From Rehmannia glutinosa (taxonomy: Eukaryota; Streptophyta; Magnoliopsida; Lamiales; Orobanchaceae): a DNA stretch of 64,000 nucleotides. Both the position numbers and the translations under genes were made by a program. The number at the start of each line of letters is the position of its first letter. Positions within the stretch are counted from its first letter, which is position 1. A model generated the notes under the pieces. That model did no database searches. It was not told the origin of the DNA and worked only from the letters and a program-made list of their open reading frames with translations. Of the stretch, positions 59,536 through 64,000 are shown piece after piece. The stretch is taken from contig CM071931.1 in NCBI GenBank assembly GCA_016081115.2, positions 17,212,317 to 17,276,316 of the forward strand, in the 5' to 3' direction.

Positions 59536-60044
59536 TCAAGGGGATTTCGGCACTTCCGGCAATGTGGGCTTAGGCAATTCTGGCAATTTTGGGAGTTCAG
59601 GCAACTTAGGCAATTCGAGCTTGGGCAATGTTGGCAGCTCTGGTTTTGGCAATTCTGGAATCTCGGGCTTTGGAAGTTCAGGGATCTTGGGTTTTGGCAG
59701 TTCGGGAATCTCTAGCTTTGGCAGTTGTGGCAATTCAGCCTTCATCAATCCTGGAATCTCGGGTTTTGGCAATCCTGGAATATCAGGTTTTGGCAACGTC
59801 GGGATTCCAGGCTTTGGCAATACTGGAATCTCAGGTTTTGGAAACGTTGGAAGCTCGGGTTTTGGAAGTGTTGGCAGTTCAGGTTTTGGTAAAGCTGGAA
59901 TTTGTGGCAGAGAAATTTGGGCTTGGGCACATCAGGCAACGCAAGGAGTCGACGAGCCTCTCCTGGAATTATGTTGCACACAATCGATGATAATGCAATG
60001 AGCAATAACAAGAACAAGGAGTGGGAACTGTGATTATTGGCCAT
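59536..60044 (-). pseudogene. PELPK: PELPK-type proline-rich cell-wall protein, copy 2 (one 1-bp deletion)
   Basis: ATG at 60042-60044; signal peptide MANNHSSHSLFLLLLIALSS then IVCNIIPGEARRLLALPDVP. After PDVPKP one base is missing near 59915 (CCCAAATTT where copy 1 has CCCGAAATC), which throws the frame; the repeats continue open one frame over as PTLPKPDIPGLPKPEIPGLM and PELPKLPELPKPTLPEVPKS, ending in TGA at 59536-59538. If joined, about 170 residues, shorter than copy 1 by a block of repeats. Same family and probable role as copy 1: a secreted wall protein. Confidence 0.8.
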
Positions 60045-60105
60045 TGTTTTGAACAGGTTTTTAATATGTTAACTGGATGATGCATGGACAATTTGGGTGA
60101 TGAAG

Positions 60106-60113
60106 TTTATATA
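60106..60113 (-). promoter_or_regulatory. TATA box of PELPK copy 2
   Basis: The minus strand reads GTATATAAACTTC, aligned with the TATA box of copy 1. About 62 bases before the ATG. Confidence 0.6.
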
Positions 60114-60597
60114 CCCACTGGATTTGGAAAAAATTCAAAAGTTTTGGCTTGGTTGGTGGGAAAAAGGGAGTGAGGTAGTTCAGCCTATTTCGTATCATAT
60201 TAATTGCTTCCAGTAATATATTTTGTTTATTCTCATATGTAACCGTTATAGGAGACTACTGTAATATTGACAGGATTGTACGTGGTAGTGTTAAATTTTG
60301 AGATTTTGGAAGAATTGGTTTAATTTGTAGAAATTTAAAAAAAAAACATTTCAGAACATTTATTCAATTACCATTAGCTGTAGTATCAATCTCTGACGTA
60401 ACATGATAAAATGATATGAACCCAAACAAAAGTTACTGAAAAGAATACGAACACGACTAACACATATCTGACACGATCAACACAATCTTACCATTTTATC
60501 TTAAGACATAATTATCTAATATTTTACTTAATCATTGATGTATTTTGAACATAATTATTCTCACATATATCGTAGCATTTATATGTTGGGTATACGA

Positions 60598-61143
60598 ATT
60601 GTCTTGGCCATTGCGGACAATTTGAGTTACCGATCTACCAAATGGATGTTAAATCGGCATTTCTCAATGGTGACTTGGAAGAAGAAGTGTACGTGGAACA
60701 ACCGTGGAAGGATACATTGCCAACGGTGAAGAAGATAAAGTATATCGACTCGAGAAAAGCATTATATGGATTGAAGCAAGCACCAAGAGCCTGGAATGCA
60801 GCAAGATTGACAAGTACTTTCAACAAACTGGTTTTCAAAGAAGCGAGTGAACCGTCATTATACGTAAAGAAACAAGGTGCGCAAGATTTTTTAATTGTTT
60901 GTCTTTACGTAGATGACTTGATCTATACAGAACAAATCCAAATTGGTGCAAGAATTCAAAAAGGCAATGATGAAAGAGTACGAGATGACTGACTTGGGTC
61001 TCATGAAATATTTTCTTGGGATTCAAGTTCGCCAATCAAAAGGAGAAATATTTATTTCTCAAGAAAAATATCTTGAAGTATTGTTGAAGAAATTTCGGAT
61101 GAGCAAATCGCAAGCCGATCTCAACTCCACTTGCAATCAATGA
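60598..61143 (+). pseudogene. Copia RT fragment, inverted relative to its own LTR
   Basis: QMDVKSAFLNGDLEEEVYVE-type text: MDVKSAFLNGDLEEEVYVEQ, then KALYGLKQAPRAWN, SLYVKKQG, LIVCLYVDDLIYT, MMKEYEMTDLGLMKYFLGIQ, VRQSKGEIFISQEKYLEVLL and KKFRMSKSQ. One frame change near 60980. YVDD catalytic motif retained. Plus-strand orientation, opposite to the element's primer site and gag. Confidence 0.9.
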
Positions 61144-61159
61144 AAAAATCGCAATTAAA

Positions 61160-61490
61160 TGACGGTAACCCTTTTTTACACCCGTAATTTGCGTAAGAAT
61201 TAATAGATCGAACTACCCCTTGGTGCATAAAGGACAAAACTCTTGCATCTTTGGTCTTGTTCTCTTTATGCTATTTTTAGCCGATTCTGTTAGCGCTTCT
61301 TCCTCCTTCGAGTATATGTATTATACCCTCTCTTCAATAATATCCCAAAGTTCATGGGACACGGATAACGTTCTCATTTGAGTAACGTTCTTCAACAAAG
61401 ATAGAAATACTTTGTTGGATAAATGTGAATGCAATTTCACTATTGTTGGCTCAAGCCATTTTTTAAATTGGAGGAGTTATCGGAGCCAAG
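61160..61490 (-). pseudogene. Copia gag fragment of the same remnant
   Basis: On the minus strand, right after the primer site: frames containing SVSHELWDIIEEG near 61350-61310 and a KMQEFC-like word near 61240, matching Tork-type gag (LWDIVE.G, DAKAL). Stops and one frame change. Confidence 0.65.
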
Positions 61491-61888
61491 GGATGGCTCT
61501 GATACCAAAATTGTTGGGTATACGGGTGTAAGTATGAAAATGTGAGAGACATTGAGAAATAAATTGAAGGAATTATCGGTTTTACTCTTTTCATGTGATT
61601 GCTCACAGATTGCTTTACACTGTGATGCTCACTTGATCCCTCTTGGGGATTGCCCTCTACTGATCGATCCCTCTCGGGATGATTTTACAGAATGCTAAGA
61701 ACATGCCTATTTATAGGCTTGATAAAGAAGACTACATCATATAATTTAGAATAAACTACTATGATAAGGTTTGGTAAGATTCATTCATAACCACACACTT
61801 AGTGCATTGCTCCACCAATATCAAATGGGTTGTTGAAGTGGATTTGTAGAATGCCAAGTGTAATTGCAAATTATATTTTAACATTATA

Positions 61889-63700
61889 GTGGACTGTTGT
61901 AATATTGAGAGGAATAATTTGATTGTACGTAATAGTTTTAAAATTTAGAGATTTCCGTATAATTTATTTGAGAATTTGTAAACACACATTTCAGAACAAA
62001 ATCCAAACTTGACCCAAAGACTAAACACGAAAACTACTAAAAACTACTAATGACTCAAATGATCGCTATTAATTATCGTGTGCATCTTCGCCGTTCGTTT
62101 ATGATTAATTTCAAGTGTATATATTTTATTTAGTGTGACATCCATATGTTATATATATATATAATATAATATATATACAACACAATTCAAGATGCTGACA
62201 TAAATTATGTAGGAAACATGTTAGTGTTGATTGGCAATTTTGATATGATTGGTCTTGTTAGTATGGATGAAGTGTTAGTATTCAAGTGATGCAACTGACC
62301 CAACTATTGCAGGTTGCTGAAATCGTGGATCATATTTGTTAAATTGATCACATGTCTTATACAACCACAATTTCCCTTGATTGTTTCCTCAAATTATGAC
62401 TAATGAAACTTTATACAAGTAAAGAATCAAGGATGTTTTAACTTTCTTTATATGTAGCAAATATATCCCAGTTGATGGGATTGGTGTTCTTATTTCCAGC
62501 TAAATAAGTCACTTTTCTTATTGAAGAAATCAAGCAATTTCACATTTTATCTTGATTATTTCTGCAGAAACGTTTTTCTACGCATGTACATTCTTCGGCG
62601 GATAAGGTGCATATATATAGTGTGGATCAACTCAATCATTCAAAGGCATTTGAAATTAGAAACTTGTCAACAGTTTGCAGTATTGTAGGAGTAAAACATC
62701 CAAAATGATTAGTTGAATACAAGGAGTGGTATTTGTTAGAAGTTAGATATTTAAATTCTGTAAAATCATATTGTGTTTGTAATAATTGTTGTTTCTAATT
62801 AATAGATTTTATTTTTTTATTTTTTTTGGCGTGGCCTCCTGCATTAAGATTGAGGAATCTAAACACATTAAAAATACCGGTGTTATTTTTTATGTTTCCG
62901 TTGTGTATGTGGGTTATTATCCGTTGTATTAATTACCTAAGTATTACAACACTTATATAAGTTTAACACTGAGCTGCTTTGTTGTTAAAATTGAGAAATT
63001 AGGCTACAGATTCTGTCAAAATATAAGATTGCCCACTAATTTAATTTGTCTCAAATTAGTTTAAATTGGTAATCTGTTTACGACTGACCCCATTTGATAT
63101 ACAGAATAATCCATTTGATAATGAGGTGGCTTCAGTAATTCCAAGAAAATAGATTTTAAAGTCTCTATATATCAACCGTGTATTTGTTGATAAAAATCGT
63201 GCACCTAACTTGAAATAAAACTATTTAAATCCGATTAGTCCTTTTTTCTAAGAGTCAAGGCATATACAGCACACACAGTGAATTTACTGAGCTCTCATTT
63301 CTCTTTACACGTGTTCAAAGCAAGATGTCTTATTCAACCACGGGTTACAAATACTTTTTTTTTTCCTTTTTTTTAGTATCAAATAAATTTCATTCATTCA
63401 TCATAAGAATCTTACAATTAATTACAACAATATACGAAAAATAGCTGCACGTAATACAGGGTCATAAAGATATAGAGACAAAAAAGAAAAATTTTAAACC
63501 TAATTAGATCAAACTGGTCCTTAATTAGGACTTCGCAACAGAGGCACCGGACAAAACACGTACCGAAGATGATCTCGTATATATCACGTGTATATTGTCG
63601 AGTAATGGTTCATCTGGTCTTTTGAACAAAATCTCACATATGGGAAAGTCACCTATTGGGGACAGGTAAAAACCACCCACGTACGGGGACAAATTTATTT
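61889..63700. other. Intergenic sequence, partly the duplicated upstream flank
   Basis: 63040-63260 matches 48570-48800. The rest (62200-63000) has no counterpart and no gene signal; a short TA run is at 62152-62172. Confidence 0.55.
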
Positions 63701-63702
63701 AG

Positions 63703-63816
63703 TTTTTTTAATAAGTTGAGAGTATTGGTTGGAGGGAATGGGGCAGGGGCGTAGCCAGGCCCCATGGATACCCCTAGTCCAAATTTTTTCCCCTAACTCA
63801 ACTATTTTTTACCTTT

Positions 63817-63857
<41 letters not shown>

Positions 63858-64000
63858 TTTTTCATTTTTTTTCCACAGAAAAAACGGGACAAAAAAATTT
63901 TGGGGTGCGAGGGCCCGGGGTGGCCCCCCCTTGTCTACGCCCTTGGAAGGGGGTAAATTTCAAAGAAACTGAAAGATATCGGGTTCGAACCTCGATCAAT
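63703..64000 (+). mobile_element. tRNA-derived SINE copy, split by a MITE
   Basis: Head TTTTTTTAATAAGTTGAGAG and A-box-like GAGTATTGGTTGG before 63736; B-box-like GGGTTCGAACCTC at 63980-63992. Same family as 23345-23465. The right end is cut by the window. Confidence 0.6.
63744..63945. mobile_element. hAT-type MITE inserted in the SINE
   Basis: Termini CAGGGGCGTAG and CTACGCCCTTG are inverted repeats of classic hAT type, flanked by 8-bp GAATGGGG (63736-63743) and GAAGGGGG (63946-63953), seven of eight identical. 202 bp, non-coding, with a long TA run at 63820-63852. Confidence 0.85.

Larger units (their letters stand above)
60584..61883 (-). mobile_element. Rearranged copia remnant with TTATA target duplications
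   Basis: Bounded by TTATA at 60579-60583 and 61884-61888. On the right a complete 372-bp minus-strand LTR (61512-61883, TGTTAAAAT...CCCAACA) is followed by the primer site TGGTATCAGAGCC (61495-61507 on minus). The other LTR is reduced to about 14 bases (TGTTGGGTATACGA at 60584). The interior is 0.9 kb, with gag in minus and RT in plus orientation. Confidence 0.85.

Noticed and set aside
59414..60001. Plus-strand open frame of 195 codons at the second PELPK gene
   Set aside because: Antisense shadow of PELPK copy 2, for the same reason.

Overview
The window is nuclear DNA from a flowering plant, most likely a eudicot: plant-type introns, a plant cyclic nucleotide-gated channel, plant defensins with an intron inside the signal-peptide codons, a PELPK cell-wall protein pair, and abundant Ty1/copia and Ty3 LTR retrotransposons and MITEs. 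Lamiales is only a weak guess from the style of the MITEs. All recognisable host genes lie on the minus strand. The sequence is a draft: there is a 100-N gap at 9094-9193, and many single-base losses break otherwise perfectly conserved reading frames.

Layout. 1-7.9 kb: a group III CNGC gene (CNGC5/6/9-like), promoter and 5' UTR included, with its 3' end outside the window; its last introns carry related MITEs. 8-9.1 kb: unrecognised sequence, then the gap. 9.6-18.4 kb: broken copia elements in opposite orientations (a plus-strand RT, a minus-strand SIRE-like 5' LTR, a plus-strand SIRE-like 3' LTR, and a minus-strand copia element with gag to RT). 18.4-19.9 kb: an approximately 155-bp direct repeat flanking an orphan promoter-like block with a telo-box and a CT/AC microsatellite. 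20.9-22.3, 26.1-27.1 and 44.8-45.8 kb: three defensin genes with proline-rich C-terminal tails.

29.3-43.3 kb is one copia element with matching 332-bp LTRs and an ATGAT target-site duplication. It is split by a Ty3 array (LTR-gag-LTR-gag-LTR, no pol) and by an LTR-like insertion. 47.0-47.7 and 59.5-60.0 kb are two PELPK-type proline-rich genes from a tandem duplication, each with one frame break. Between them lies a second array with the same LTR-gag-LTR-gag-LTR plan, from an unrelated gag-only copia family and bounded by ATGAG duplications. 60.6-61.9 kb is a scrambled copia remnant with TTATA duplications. The window ends in a tRNA-derived SINE split by a hAT-type MITE.

How it fits together: the host genes are an ion channel, a small cluster of secreted defensins fused to proline-rich tails, and secreted proline-rich cell-wall proteins. 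The last two are both extracellular, defence-type products expanded locally and separated by nested retrotransposons. The points most worth checking are the defensin-polyproline cluster, the two independent three-LTR gag-only arrays, and the signs that many frame breaks are consensus errors near CAG/CTG sites.
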